Below the pieces are notes generated by a model. The model searched no databases, was not told the origin of the DNA, and saw only the letters and a program-made list of their open reading frames with translations. Shown piece after piece: positions 8,967 to 19,410 of a DNA stretch of 42,786 nucleotides. The translations under genes and the position numbers were made by a program. The stretch lies in IMG/VR virus record IMGVR_UViG_3300032073_000059, positions 1-42,786 of that record, one strand, 5' to 3'. Each line of letters starts with the position of its first letter. Within the stretch, counting starts at the first letter, position 1. The DNA is from a virus.

Positions 8967-10406
8967 ATGGGATTACTAGACGGAGTATCACAAAATAACC
9001 CACCTGTAGGTGGAGCAGGTCAGCTTATTGATTTAGGTTTAGACTCAAAAATATATTACGAAGGCGAAGACGGTATACAGCAAACAGGTACTTCTAACTA
9101 TGGTAATTACCAGTTTGTATCTCTTGAAGACATTATAAATTCATTTTTAGTTGCTTATGTTGGTGAAGACAAATTAATAAGTAAAATAAAAAGAACTGAT
9201 GTTGCTTTTCATGCACAAAGATCTTTAGCTGAGTTAAGTTTTGATACTTTAAAATCTACAAAGTCTTTTGAGCTTGAAGTGCCACCTTCACTTGTTTTAC
9301 CGTTACCACAAGACTATATACACTACACTGCAGTTTCTTTTATTGATAACGCTGGTATAAAAAGAAAACTACAACCTATATCTAAATCATCAAATCCTAT
9401 AGCTTACCAACAAAATACAGATGGTACTTTAAAGTTTGAAACTAATACTTGGAAAAACAATATATTGGGGCATCCTCAATTTGAAAAATACGTAGAGTAT
9501 GGTATAACAAAGTCATACGACTCTTTTGGTAATCAACTTGCCTTTAACAATAACTTTGTATCTAAAACACCACTGAGACAATATCCAGTTGAAACTAGAA
9601 TAGATGTTACAGGGCCAACAAGAGTAAATCCAGGTAATGGTAATAATAATACTAATTATATTTTTTACACAGGAAATCCTAATAGTGCATTTGACATGCA
9701 GATAAGGTTTCATGGAGATTATCCAGACATAGCAGTTGGACAAGCTGTTTTTGGACCTGGCATACCTGAAAATACAACTGTAGCTTCTGTATTTGAAGCT
9801 ACAACTGGTAATTATCGAGGTACTGCAATAACTATAACAAACCCAGCTTATGAAGCAGATTTATTGTTAGACGTTCCTACAAACACTGCTGGTAGACCAG
9901 AAACTACAATGCAAGCAAACACACAGGTTATAGTTGTAGATTTAAACACTGAATCAAACTCTTGGCAGAAATATAAGAGTCATACACCTTCTACAACTAC
10001 CTCTGATGACTATGAAGACGATGATAGATTTCAAGCTGAAGGTAGAAGATATGGTATAGACCCACAATACGCACAAGACAATGGTTCATATTATATAGAT
10101 ACAAACACTGGATTAATTCATTTTTCATCTAATATAAATAGCAAAACAATTGTGTTAGATTATATAAGCGATAGTCTTGGCACAGAAAAAGAAATGAAAT
10201 TACATAAGTTTGCTGAAAAAGCAATGTATATGTGTATAGCATACGCAATTTTATCTACAAGAGCTAACGTGCAGGAATATGTAGTTAGAAGATTTAAAAA
10301 AGATATGTTTGCGGCTGTAAGATTAGCAAAATTAAGATTATCAAATTTAAAACTAGAAGAATTAACTCAAATACTTAGAGGTAAGTCTAAGCAAATAAAA
10401 CACTAG
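8967..10406 (+). CDS. Putative head-tail connector / tail ring protein
   Basis: A 479-residue protein with the layout of a podoviral head-tail adaptor (P22 gp4-like or crAss ring-like). There is an N-terminal helical part (residues ~40-90, with FHAQRSLAELSFDTLKS), then the PLPQDYIHYTAVSF element typical of adaptor beta domains. A variable beta-rich middle (about 160-360) follows, and then a C-terminal helical bundle (about 405-479) rich in Lys/Arg/Leu. The middle contains Thr/Asn-rich sequence like a surface insertion domain, making the protein larger than P22 gp4. It lies directly before the nozzle-like gene (TAG then four bases to ATG). Confidence is good for a virion connector, moderate for the exact ring. 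Confidence 0.65.
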   Translation: MGLLDGVSQNNPPVGGAGQLIDLGLDSKIYYEGEDGIQQTGTSNYGNYQFVSLEDIINSFLVAYVGEDKLISKIKRTDVAFHAQRSLAELSFDTLKSTKSFELEVPPSLVLPLPQDYIHYTAVSFIDNAGIKRKLQPISKSSNPIAYQQNTDGTLKFETNTWKNNILGHPQFEKYVEYGITKSYDSFGNQLAFNNNFVSKTPLRQYPVETRIDVTGPTRVNPGNGNNNTNYIFYTGNPNSAFDMQIRFHGDYPDIAVGQAVFGPGIPENTTVASVFEATTGNYRGTAITITNPAYEADLLLDVPTNTAGRPETTMQANTQVIVVDLNTESNSWQKYKSHTPSTTTSDDYEDDDRFQAEGRRYGIDPQYAQDNGSYYIDTNTGLIHFSSNINSKTIVLDYISDSLGTEKEMKLHKFAEKAMYMCIAYAILSTRANVQEYVVRRFKKDMFAAVRLAKLRLSNLKLEELTQILRGKSKQIKH

Positions 10407-10409
10407 TAT

Positions 10410-13400
10410 ATGCCGGAGATTAAAAACACTTTCACGTCGGGGAAGATGAACAAAGACCTTGATGAAAGATTAGTACCTAATGGTCAATATAGAGATGGGA
10501 TTAATATACAGGTTTCAACCTCAGAAGGATCTGATGTCGGAACTGTGCAGAATATATTAGGTAATTTAAATGTTTTTAGTTATGTTCCTTTTTACGGGCC
10601 TGCTGGGCCAGATCAAAGTATACCAACAGACAACGGAAATCAAATAGATCCAACAGCAAAATGTATAGGTGCAGTTGCTGATGAAAAAAATAATTGTTTT
10701 TACTGGTTTGTATATAGTAGCACAAAAAGTGTAATATTAAAATACCAAGCCGGAGGTTTAGGCACAATTGAGTTTGTTTTTGTAGATACTACAAACGAGG
10801 TTTTAGAGTTTAGCAATAATATAATAACAGGTATAAATATAATAGATGATTATCTTTTCTGGACAGACGGTCAGAATGAACCTAAAAAAATAAATGTAAA
10901 TCTTTGTATAGAAGGTACAAACCAAGGTGGTCATTATGATACTAGATTAATTATTCCAAAAAGAGCTTTTGATTACAATAGAGCTATAATGTTTAAAAAA
11001 GAAAACATTACTGTTATAAAACCAAATCCTAAGTCAAAACTTATTGTTGACCCTATATTTGAAACTGTTATTAGAGCAACGGCAGAGTTTGATTTTATTA
11101 ACATTACCGAAGGTGACACAGTTACAATTCAATTTAATAATTTTTCTCCAAATACAGAAAGTTATAAAAAAGATGATATTATTAAACTTCTTGACAGTGC
11201 TTCATCTGCAAGCATTTTAGAAACTTTTGAAGTTAGACTTTTAGTGCTATCAGATGTTTCAACAACAGGAGCGATCAACACATATGAGTGTAAAATTTTG
11301 TCTAAATCATCTACAACACCAGGTTTATTAACTACTTTTAATTGTATAAAAGAAAGCACGCAAATAATTTTTCCTCGTAAATTTATAAGATTTGGTTACA
11401 GGTATAGATATAATAGCGGTGAGTACTCTGCTTTTTCTTCATTTACAGATCCAGTTTTTAAGCCTGGCACGTTTGATTATAGCCCTAAAAAAGCATATAA
11501 CACAGCTATGGAAAATAATTTAGTTTCTGTTAAGCTAAGAAATATCATACCTGCTGATATACCTAACGATGTTATTCAAGTAGATTTGCTTTACACTGAA
11601 GATAATTCTCCTACAATATATATCCTTGATAAAATAAAATATCACGATTACGAACAAGTAACTCTTGGTCTTATATTATCTGATAGAATTCAAGTTAACA
11701 ACTGGGTGGCTAATTTATATGAAGTAACAGCTGATTTAATTTTTGCAGCTGTTCCAGCAAATCAATTAATAAGACAATATGATAGTGTTCCTATTACGGC
11801 TCTTGCTCAAGAAATTACTGGTAGCAGAATTGTTTATGGTAACTATGAGCAAAATTACAATATAGATACAAAGCCAATATTAAAAGCAGGCTATGTTAGT
11901 AGATATAGCGCTAACATTACCTATAAATATGATTACATTGGTAATTACACGAGTTCTCCACAACCTATTAAAACTCAAATCGTGCCTAGAGAAGGGCAAA
12001 AGTCTTTAAAGTCTATGAGAGACTATCAGTTAGGAGTTTCTTATTTAGATAAATATGGTAGACAAACGCCTATATTCACATCTAACGACTCTCAGTTTAA
12101 AATTCCAAAAAAGCATGCTGCGTTTAAAACTAAAATAGATGGTAGAATAGTAACAAACCCGCCTGATTGGGCTGATTCTTTTAAAGTATATGTAAAAGAA
12201 ACTTCAACAGAATACTACAACGTTGCGTTAAGCAGAGTGTATAGAGCTCAAGACGGCGATATATGGTTGGCTTTTCCATCTTCTGAAAGAAACAAAATTG
12301 ATGAAGATACGTTTTTAATATTAAAAAAATCTGCAGACTCTGATTCTTTAGTATTAGATGAAGCAAAATATAAAGTTTTAGCTATTGAAAATGAAGCGCC
12401 AGAATACATAAAAGAAAGAATTGATCCTGTTGTTAGTATAGAATGTGGTAATGATGGGTCAGGCTCAAACAATCCTGCAGATACACTTTTCGGTGGTCCT
12501 AGTGTTGGAGAGCCTACTACTGATTCTAGATTTATTACCATTGACACTCAAACATATAGTGATACTAACGCGCCTGATTTAACGGAATTAGAAGGCAATT
12601 TATATATACAGTTTTTTAACGATATTTCAAGTGGTGCGGATAACTATAGCAAAAGATATGAAGTAACTTCTGTTACTGGTGGAACTAGTACAAGTGATCC
12701 TTATACAATTACTTTAAAAGATGTTTTTGATGGTAGTGATGCAAATTTTGTATATGCTAATTATCCAACAACAACAACTAATTTAGGCGCTGAGCTTGAT
12801 ATAAGACCTTCTATGAGGATTGTATTTTACCAAGGTCTTGTAAAAAATCTACCAGAGTTTAAAGGTGTATTTTTTGTAAAAATAAATGCTGACACTGTTG
12901 CTCAAGCAGAAATTATTTCAAGCATTAATACCACTGTAGAGTATGAAATTACTGACACGTTGCATTCGTTTTATTTTAGTGATGATTTTGGTAATCCTGG
13001 AAATGGAAATACAACAGCTTCTAACACAGCTTCAAACAGCTACAATGTAATTCATAGTCAATTACAAACTGGTCCTTCTAGTGCGCCTAATCCAACTTTT
13101 GGAGTAACAGATTCTTATGATGAGTGGGAACAATTATTAACATTTGGAGATGGCACTACAAACAGCTTTATAGATTTACTTACACCAGGTTCAGTTGGAA
13201 CTCATGGTGGTTTTTTCATAGACTCGGCAAGTTACGTTGGTGTGCATCCTCAAGGCTCTATTGAAGGCGAAGACCTGAGTGATCATACAACCAGTAATAA
13301 TAACCCTAGTCATGTTCATGGAAGTCGGATAGTTAGTACCACGCCTGGGCTTGGAGTAGATGACCCGCAGTCTTATGGTTGGCTTAATGATACTGATATA

Positions 13401-16304
13401 GATCCTAGTTCAATTGGTACAAACCCTGGTACATCTGCTTTTGGAAAAGGTATATATCAAGAAAATGGTGTTTGGTATATAGAATTATCTTTTTCAGGCG
13501 TTGGTGAAAATTTAGTAAATTCTAATAGGCCTATTGACACAGCTCAAGGTTACTTTCGTTATCATGTGTGGTTAGTTAATCAAGCTGCTAATTGGGAAGT
13601 TACAGGCAATACTCATAATCAATATGATGATATATATGATGTTTCGTTATCAGCATTAGCAGGTAAAATAAGAGAAAATCAAGTATTTAAGTTTCAAGGA
13701 GATGAATCAGATACTAAATTTAGAATACTAGGTGTAGAAAAAATAAAAAGATACAACGTTATAAGTTATAGACATTTAATTTTTTTATGGCAAGGTTGGA
13801 GAGATGATGCTCAAGCCACTTACGGTAATTATCCATCAGCTTGGGATAATGATTTGTATGGTTTTAAAACTGCTTACACAAAATTTGTTAATCCTTCTAA
13901 TAGAAGATTAACTTATAGAATAAAATTAGGAAATCAAAACCCTGAAAACGTTTTAATTAATGTTGCTGGTGTACAGACACCTATAACTAGTGTGGCAGAC
14001 ATAGACACGCCAGTTGCGATACAGTTTTTAGAAACTAAAATACCTGATGGTGATCCAGATGTTGTAAGTGAGAATCCAGCTATATTTGAAACAGAGCCTA
14101 AAGCAACAGCTGATTTAGATTTTTATTATGAAGCAACAGAAGCTTTACCACTTAATATTACTAAGAAAAACGCCGAAACATTTATACCTTTAGGTAGTGT
14201 TATAACTTGCCCTAACCGCCCAGACGTTACTATTCCTAATCAAGTAGACTATGTTACAAGTATAGATGGTACTTTAGTAACATGTGTACATGGACTATTT
14301 TTAGACGCTTTAATATATATACAAGGAGTTCCTGCTTTTGGAACACATGCTACTGAAGTGCCTATTCATTTTACAAGATCTGATGATAGCTATACAACAG
14401 CTTACGCTGATATTGCGCTAACAAAAACTGCTCAAAACGCAGGTACAATACCTTTAAATCAATTTTACATACGACCAAACGTCTCTAGAAATCCATTTGC
14501 ACTTTCTTGGTTTAATTGTTTTTCATTTTTTAACGGCGTTGAATCAAATAGAATAAGAGACGATTTTAACACTTCAACAATAGACAAAGGCGTTAAGGTT
14601 AGCTCTACAACAGACTTTACTTATGAAAGAGAAAAAAGAAAAAGCGGTTTAATATTTTCTGGAATATATAATAGTAATACTGGTATTAATAATTTAAATC
14701 AATTTATATTAGCCGAAAATATAACAAAAGATTTAAATCCTACTTATGGTAGTATACAAAAACTTTTCCAAAGAGAAAGTGATTTAATTGCTTTTTGTGA
14801 AGATAGAGTTGTTGCAATTCTAGCAAACAAAGACACTTTGTTTAATGCCGATGGTACTTCTAACGTTGTAGCATCTACAAATGTGTTAGGTAATGCAAAT
14901 CCTTTTGCTGGCGATTACGGTATATCAAAAAACCCAGAAAGCTTTGCTAAAGACAATTATAGAGCTTACTTTACAGACAAACAAAGAGGATCAGTTCTTA
15001 GATTATCAATGGATGGTTTAACGCCAATATCAGAATATGGTATGTCAGACTTTTTTAAAGATACTTTTAAAAATAGCTCTATTTTTATTGGTAGTTACGA
15101 TACTAAAAAAGATCAATATAACATAACAATGCCTATTATTGATACAACTATTTCTTATAAAGAAAACGTAAAAGGCTGGCCAAGTTTTAAATCTTTTATT
15201 CCTGAACAAGCTGTAAGCTTAAGTGGAGACTACTATACTTTTAAAAATGGAATTCCATATAAACATCATGATGAAAGTGTAAATAGAAACACTTTTTATG
15301 GCGAGTATTATTCTTCTTCAATTGATATATTATTAAATGAAAATCCTAGCGTTATAAAATCTTTTAAAACAGTTAAGTATGAAGGCTCTCAATCAAGAGT
15401 AAATCAAGAAATAGTTGGACATCAGGGAGCCCGAACAGGTTATTATAATTTACAAAACATAGATGGTTGGTATGCTGATTTAGTGTTAACAGACAAAGGA
15501 ACTCCAAACGAGCAGCGTGGAAGCGTTTCAGAGTTTATAGAAAAAGAAGGAAAATGGTTTAATAATATAAAAGGAGATGATAACAATAGAAAAACAGACG
15601 AGTTTTCTTTTCAAGGTATTGGAAGAGCTATAGAAATTGTTGTAGACCCTGCATTATATCCACCTGTTATGGGTTGTACAAGTCCTGGTGCAGCAAACTA
15701 TAATCCACTTGCTACAATAGATAACGGATCTTGTATTTTCACAATAACTCCTAGTCCAACCTATATAGGTGGTTGTATGGATCCTAACGCTACAAATTAT
15801 GATCCAACAGCTACTTTTGACGACGGCTCTTGTGTTTACACTCCACCTACTCAAATTTATGGCTGTACAAACCCAAGTGCAACTAACTTTAATCCACTTG
15901 CCACTGTAGATGATGGGTCGTGTGTTCCTGTAATTTATGGGTGTACTGACCCGGCTGCTATTAATTATTTTGCAGGAGCAAATAATGATGACGGTTCTTG
16001 TATATACAATATGGTACCAGGCTGTACAGATCCTCAAGCTCAAAATTTTGATCCTTTAGCTACGGTTGACGATGGGTCATGTACTTATATTAACCAACCA
16101 ATTCCAGGTTGTACAGATCCACTAGCGCTAAACTATGATCCTGCAGCAACTTTAGATGACGGTTCGTGTACATATAGTCCTATATCTGGCTGTACAGATC
16201 CATTAGCTCAAAATTATGATCCAGCCGCAACAGTTGATGATGGAAGTTGTGTTTATGCACCTACAACTCCTTTTAGCTTTAGAGATATTAATGATGATGA
16301 TTAA
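10410..16304 (+). CDS. Tail nozzle/stabilisation-like protein with Cys-rich repeats
   Basis: A 1964-residue tail protein. Its N-terminus (residues ~8-45, including FTSGKMNKDLDERLVPNG and QVSTSEGSDVGTVQN) resembles the stabilisation/tail-hub proteins of P22 gp10 type that cap podovirus connectors. P22 gp10 is about 470 residues, so this version is roughly four times longer, with many beta-rich inserts. Near 1530-1650 there is a block that still looks hub-like (YRAYFTDKQRGSVLRLSMDG). Residues 1755-1947 are seven tandem ~25-residue repeats of the form GC(T/M)DP..NYDP..(D/N)DGSC, linked by short Pro/Thr-rich spacers. The repeats carry two Cys and several Asp/Asn each, so disulfide and calcium stabilisation is plausible. 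They probably hang off the tail tip. The repeat also occurs in the gene at 31211. Confidence 0.75.
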   Translation: MPEIKNTFTSGKMNKDLDERLVPNGQYRDGINIQVSTSEGSDVGTVQNILGNLNVFSYVPFYGPAGPDQSIPTDNGNQIDPTAKCIGAVADEKNNCFYWFVYSSTKSVILKYQAGGLGTIEFVFVDTTNEVLEFSNNIITGINIIDDYLFWTDGQNEPKKINVNLCIEGTNQGGHYDTRLIIPKRAFDYNRAIMFKKENITVIKPNPKSKLIVDPIFETVIRATAEFDFINITEGDTVTIQFNNFSPNTESYKKDDIIKLLDSASSASILETFEVRLLVLSDVSTTGAINTYECKILSKSSTTPGLLTTFNCIKESTQIIFPRKFIRFGYRYRYNSGEYSAFSSFTDPVFKPGTFDYSPKKAYNTAMENNLVSVKLRNIIPADIPNDVIQVDLLYTEDNSPTIYILDKIKYHDYEQVTLGLILSDRIQVNNWVANLYEVTADLIFAAVPANQLIRQYDSVPITALAQEITGSRIVYGNYEQNYNIDTKPILKAGYVSRYSANITYKYDYIGNYTSSPQPIKTQIVPREGQKSLKSMRDYQLGVSYLDKYGRQTPIFTSNDSQFKIPKKHAAFKTKIDGRIVTNPPDWADSFKVYVKETSTEYYNVALSRVYRAQDGDIWLAFPSSERNKIDEDTFLILKKSADSDSLVLDEAKYKVLAIENEAPEYIKERIDPVVSIECGNDGSGSNNPADTLFGGPSVGEPTTDSRFITIDTQTYSDTNAPDLTELEGNLYIQFFNDISSGADNYSKRYEVTSVTGGTSTSDPYTITLKDVFDGSDANFVYANYPTTTTNLGAELDIRPSMRIVFYQGLVKNLPEFKGVFFVKINADTVAQAEIISSINTTVEYEITDTLHSFYFSDDFGNPGNGNTTASNTASNSYNVIHSQLQTGPSSAPNPTFGVTDSYDEWEQLLTFGDGTTNSFIDLLTPGSVGTHGGFFIDSASYVGVHPQGSIEGEDLSDHTTSNNNPSHVHGSRIVSTTPGLGVDDPQSYGWLNDTDIDPSSIGTNPGTSAFGKGIYQENGVWYIELSFSGVGENLVNSNRPIDTAQGYFRYHVWLVNQAANWEVTGNTHNQYDDIYDVSLSALAGKIRENQVFKFQGDESDTKFRILGVEKIKRYNVISYRHLIFLWQGWRDDAQATYGNYPSAWDNDLYGFKTAYTKFVNPSNRRLTYRIKLGNQNPENVLINVAGVQTPITSVADIDTPVAIQFLETKIPDGDPDVVSENPAIFETEPKATADLDFYYEATEALPLNITKKNAETFIPLGSVITCPNRPDVTIPNQVDYVTSIDGTLVTCVHGLFLDALIYIQGVPAFGTHATEVPIHFTRSDDSYTTAYADIALTKTAQNAGTIPLNQFYIRPNVSRNPFALSWFNCFSFFNGVESNRIRDDFNTSTIDKGVKVSSTTDFTYEREKRKSGLIFSGIYNSNTGINNLNQFILAENITKDLNPTYGSIQKLFQRESDLIAFCEDRVVAILANKDTLFNADGTSNVVASTNVLGNANPFAGDYGISKNPESFAKDNYRAYFTDKQRGSVLRLSMDGLTPISEYGMSDFFKDTFKNSSIFIGSYDTKKDQYNITMPIIDTTISYKENVKGWPSFKSFIPEQAVSLSGDYYTFKNGIPYKHHDESVNRNTFYGEYYSSSIDILLNENPSVIKSFKTVKYEGSQSRVNQEIVGHQGARTGYYNLQNIDGWYADLVLTDKGTPNEQRGSVSEFIEKEGKWFNNIKGDDNNRKTDEFSFQGIGRAIEIVVDPALYPPVMGCTSPGAANYNPLATIDNGSCIFTITPSPTYIGGCMDPNATNYDPTATFDDGSCVYTPPTQIYGCTNPSATNFNPLATVDDGSCVPVIYGCTDPAAINYFAGANNDDGSCIYNMVPGCTDPQAQNFDPLATVDDGSCTYINQPIPGCTDPLALNYDPAATLDDGSCTYSPISGCTDPLAQNYDPAATVDDGSCVYAPTTPFSFRDINDDD
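15672..16250 (+). repeat. Seven Cys-rich repeats in nozzle protein
   Basis: Seven units encode GC(T/M)(D/S/N)P, then NY/NF(D/N)P, then (D/N)DGSC or DNGSC, each about 21 residues plus a spacer of 4-12 residues. The fourth unit is the most divergent (NYFAGANN). At DNA level every copy of the DDGSC pentapeptide uses a different codon string. It resembles repeats frequent in secreted proteins of marine Flavobacteriia. Confidence 0.9.
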
Positions 16305-16315
16305 ATAAATTAAAT

Positions 16316-18106
16316 ATGCCAGTAACTAGTAATTCAAATAACAACTACGAAGTAGAGATTATAGAAAGCACAGACATAAGTGGTTTAATATCACAACCAC
16401 CACCTGTACCATCTTTTCTTCAAACAGCGCAAAATGGGCAAGAGTTTATAGAGTGGAAAATAACACCAACTACTATTGGTTATCCTTTAATAGCATCTAA
16501 CATGAGACTTAAAGGAAATCCTCCAATTCCTGGCAACTACTATTGGGAGGAAAAGCCTTGGGCTGTGTGGAGACCTGGTAATATGAGTGGAACTTATACT
16601 GGCCCAAACCCTAATATACAGCCCCAAGCTGATGAATGCACACCACCAGTAACACCTCATAACTTAACACCTACACAAACACCTCTTCCTATGATAACAC
16701 AAGGGCCTCAGTGGTGCTCTGGTACTTCGTGCCCTGGTAATGGTTATGGCCCATGGTCTCCAAACCATTCTATTAACCAAGCATGTCAAGTAGTTGAGTT
16801 TATACACCCATTGACTAATTATCCAAACCTCGGTATTGGTAGTCCAAACGTTGAAGGTATTTATTCTGAATTAACTATTATGGTAGAGGTTTACGAAGAT
16901 GATAATGGAAATTTAGTTAACGATAATTTAACACCAACTAACAACTTTTTGTCAGGAAATTGGCCAGCAATGCCTACCACTTATATGTGGATTCAATGGG
17001 ATGCTATTAACCACGCGCCAATAACACTTAACCCATATCCTAAGTATTTAAAATGTTTTTCATTTATCACTTACAATGCTAACCTGTTAAATTATCAAGC
17101 TCCACAAGTTCTTGATTTACTTTTTGATCTTGACGAAGTGCCTCCAGTTTCAGGTTGTACTGATCCAGGCGCGTTAAATTATAATGCAAATGCAGTTGTT
17201 GATGATGGTAGCTGTTCTTATTTAAATCAGCAGAGTTATCAAATACAGTTAAGTTTTGACCTTTCTCAAGGTTATAGCCCGCCGGGTGTTCCAGGCGTTA
17301 TACCTCCAGGCCCATACACAAACGGTGCTCCATATAGTTTTACTGTACCATATCCTCAAAACCAAACGTTTTTATATACTACAGTAGACTGGGATGTAAC
17401 GCAAGGTGTTGATCAAAATTTACGTTTTAATAACGGTGCATTAACAGAAACTGTAATGCTTTCAAATTATTACAACCCAGGAGATCAAGTTAGTGAGCTT
17501 GTTGAAATTTATGTTTATCCTTATACAGATCAATCTGGTGGAGGTCCAGTAATATATGATTTTCCAGGACCAGGTGGTCCAAGCGCTATGTTTAATTTAC
17601 CAGACCCTACAGGTAGTTTTGGTGCTTTTACTTATGCTGATTATATACAGCGTATGTATTCTGGTTGGGGTAATACAAAAAATAATTTAACAGCAGCAAG
17701 TTTAAGAATACAGCTTGGTTTATCTGGTTGGTTAACTCCTGATTATGAAGATCCAGCAGTATTACCAGGCCCAATAGCATTGTCAGGTTGGATTAATGGA
17801 CCAGATATAACAGGTTTACAACCGTCACAAACTGTTGACTTTTCACAAAACGGTGCTTTACCGCCAGAAGTTTCAGGAATATCTGCTATGGAAGAAATAA
17901 ATCCAGTATCTGGAAATCCAGCAAGAGATTATTTTCCAAATAAAGTAAAAGTTAGAGTTCAATTAGATTTTACAGCGCCATCTCCACAACAAGGTTATAC
18001 TGGCCCTAATCCTTGGAGTAATAGTAATTTGCTTTTTACAATACCAGTTAGTTTAATACATATAACAGAAAATCAAGGTGATCTTAATTGGACAGCGCCT
18101 ATATAG
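16316..18106 (+). CDS. Unidentified tail-associated protein with one Cys repeat
   Basis: A 596-residue protein of unknown fold, rich in Pro, Gly, Asn, Tyr and Trp, with no signal peptide or membrane segment. The first ~270 residues include Pro-rich turns and several Cys/Trp-containing strands. Residues 280-300 form a single copy of the GCTDP..NYNA..DDGSC repeat seen in the upstream gene. The second half (about 310-596) is beta-rich with repeated Gly/Pro turns (GPGGPS, PPGVPGV), suggesting beta-sandwich or fibre domains. The shared repeat and 11-base spacing from the nozzle gene argue that it is a virion tail or fibre component, perhaps an appendage that co-assembles with the nozzle. That role is inferred. 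Confidence 0.55.
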   Translation: MPVTSNSNNNYEVEIIESTDISGLISQPPPVPSFLQTAQNGQEFIEWKITPTTIGYPLIASNMRLKGNPPIPGNYYWEEKPWAVWRPGNMSGTYTGPNPNIQPQADECTPPVTPHNLTPTQTPLPMITQGPQWCSGTSCPGNGYGPWSPNHSINQACQVVEFIHPLTNYPNLGIGSPNVEGIYSELTIMVEVYEDDNGNLVNDNLTPTNNFLSGNWPAMPTTYMWIQWDAINHAPITLNPYPKYLKCFSFITYNANLLNYQAPQVLDLLFDLDEVPPVSGCTDPGALNYNANAVVDDGSCSYLNQQSYQIQLSFDLSQGYSPPGVPGVIPPGPYTNGAPYSFTVPYPQNQTFLYTTVDWDVTQGVDQNLRFNNGALTETVMLSNYYNPGDQVSELVEIYVYPYTDQSGGGPVIYDFPGPGGPSAMFNLPDPTGSFGAFTYADYIQRMYSGWGNTKNNLTAASLRIQLGLSGWLTPDYEDPAVLPGPIALSGWINGPDITGLQPSQTVDFSQNGALPPEVSGISAMEEINPVSGNPARDYFPNKVKVRVQLDFTAPSPQQGYTGPNPWSNSNLLFTIPVSLIHITENQGDLNWTAPI

Positions 18107-18113
18107 ATAAAAT

Positions 18114-19409
18114 ATGAAAGAAATAAAAGAATTTATTATAAATAGAGATGCAATGCCTTCTGCTAAAACATCAAAGCCTTTTACTGTTATTGGTGATCCT
18201 GGCGCTATGTTTACTATAACAGTTATTAATGAAGACATACATTATTATAATTTTTCTGAAGAAAAAAATGTAAACGGTGTTTTAAAAACTGCTTTAGCGT
18301 TTTCTGCTGTACCAGCAACTTTAGAAATAAAAACTTTAGACTCAACAGGTGTTTACAATAGTTATATTGAATTTCCAGCAATAACAGATGATGACCATTA
18401 CATAATAACTTTACAAGCGGTTGGAGAAACTAATTTATCTAAAGCTATTTCTCATAACAACGTTTTAGTATTACCAAAAATATATAAATATAAAGATACT
18501 ACTGTAACTTTTTCTTTAACGTCTGCTGGTAGTGATAGTACATATGATGACTACCCAAGCAATGTTACTTTTACTGGTCATAGTAGTTCAACACCAAACA
18601 ATACTTTTAATTCTTTAACAAAATCTATTGAGTGGGACGTAACTTTAGGTTCTAGCCAATTTATTATAGCAAGACAACCAATAATAACAGATTTTGAGTT
18701 TACAACAACAAAAACAACTAGTTCAAGTAGTGATAGTACTGGTGAAGATTTGTACATTGAACTAACTGATATTACAGGTATTTCTCCTCGTATGGCTGTA
18801 TCTGGAACTAATATAGCTGCAAATTCAATAGTTAAACAAGTAATAAAAGGTTTTAAAAATTACAACAAATCTTCTGACTTAAGCGTGGTATATGAGGTTG
18901 GACAAACAACTTCAACAGACGAACAAGGCAACGTTAGTATTATTGATGATAACTCAGGTACAATTATTATTAGCAACTCTTCTAGCTGGTCTAGTGGGCA
19001 AACGTTAACGTTTACAGGTAAAGGAAGCGCAAATAGTGAGCCTTTTAACAACACTACTTTTAAAGTGGAAAATTTTTCTTTAACAATAGATCCAGTAGTA
19101 ACAACAACTGACGCCGCTGTTTCAAACAGTACTACAATACCAATAACTAGCACTAACGGTATAAAAGCTGCAGAAACAGTTTTAATGACTGGTATAGGTG
19201 TAACAGCCACTTCACCTCATGTTGACGCTATAAGCTCGGGTGTAAATATAACAGCTAGCTCTGCACAAACAATAGAAAACGGACAAACAGTTACTTTTAC
19301 AGGTAGCAGTAGATCTGCAAAAATAAAAGCAGATGTAACTGTATTAGAGTATGGTACAGACGATATAACATTAACTTTAGCTTTAGATAATATTTTAACA
19401 GTAGGATAA
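18114..19409 (+). CDS. Unidentified beta-rich structural protein
   Basis: A 431-residue protein rich in Thr, Ser, Val and Ile with regularly alternating hydrophobic residues, typical of beta-sandwich or fibre-like virion proteins. Residues ~1-130 look like an N-terminal attachment domain (KPFTVIGDPGAMFTITVINE). The rest contains several similar modules with 'GIxxxxxVxGTxI', 'TVTFSL' and 'GQTLTFTGKGS / GQTVTFTGSSR' elements: the last pair (about residues 295 and 390) looks like an internal duplication. No signal peptide or enzyme motif is seen. It sits in the tail gene run and is followed one base later by a further small structural gene. A tail-fibre or baseplate-like role is likely but unproven. 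Confidence 0.5.
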   Translation: MKEIKEFIINRDAMPSAKTSKPFTVIGDPGAMFTITVINEDIHYYNFSEEKNVNGVLKTALAFSAVPATLEIKTLDSTGVYNSYIEFPAITDDDHYIITLQAVGETNLSKAISHNNVLVLPKIYKYKDTTVTFSLTSAGSDSTYDDYPSNVTFTGHSSSTPNNTFNSLTKSIEWDVTLGSSQFIIARQPIITDFEFTTTKTTSSSSDSTGEDLYIELTDITGISPRMAVSGTNIAANSIVKQVIKGFKNYNKSSDLSVVYEVGQTTSTDEQGNVSIIDDNSGTIIISNSSSWSSGQTLTFTGKGSANSEPFNNTTFKVENFSLTIDPVVTTTDAAVSNSTTIPITSTNGIKAAETVLMTGIGVTATSPHVDAISSGVNITASSAQTIENGQTVTFTGSSRSAKIKADVTVLEYGTDDITLTLALDNILTVG

Positions 19410-19410
19410 T

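Noticed and set aside
15654-16043. Minus-strand ORF of 129 codons antisense to the nozzle Cys repeats
   Set aside because: It exists only because the repeat codons happen to lack stops in that frame; its product is Cys/Ile/Tyr-rich nonsense and the plus-strand protein is clearly constrained.
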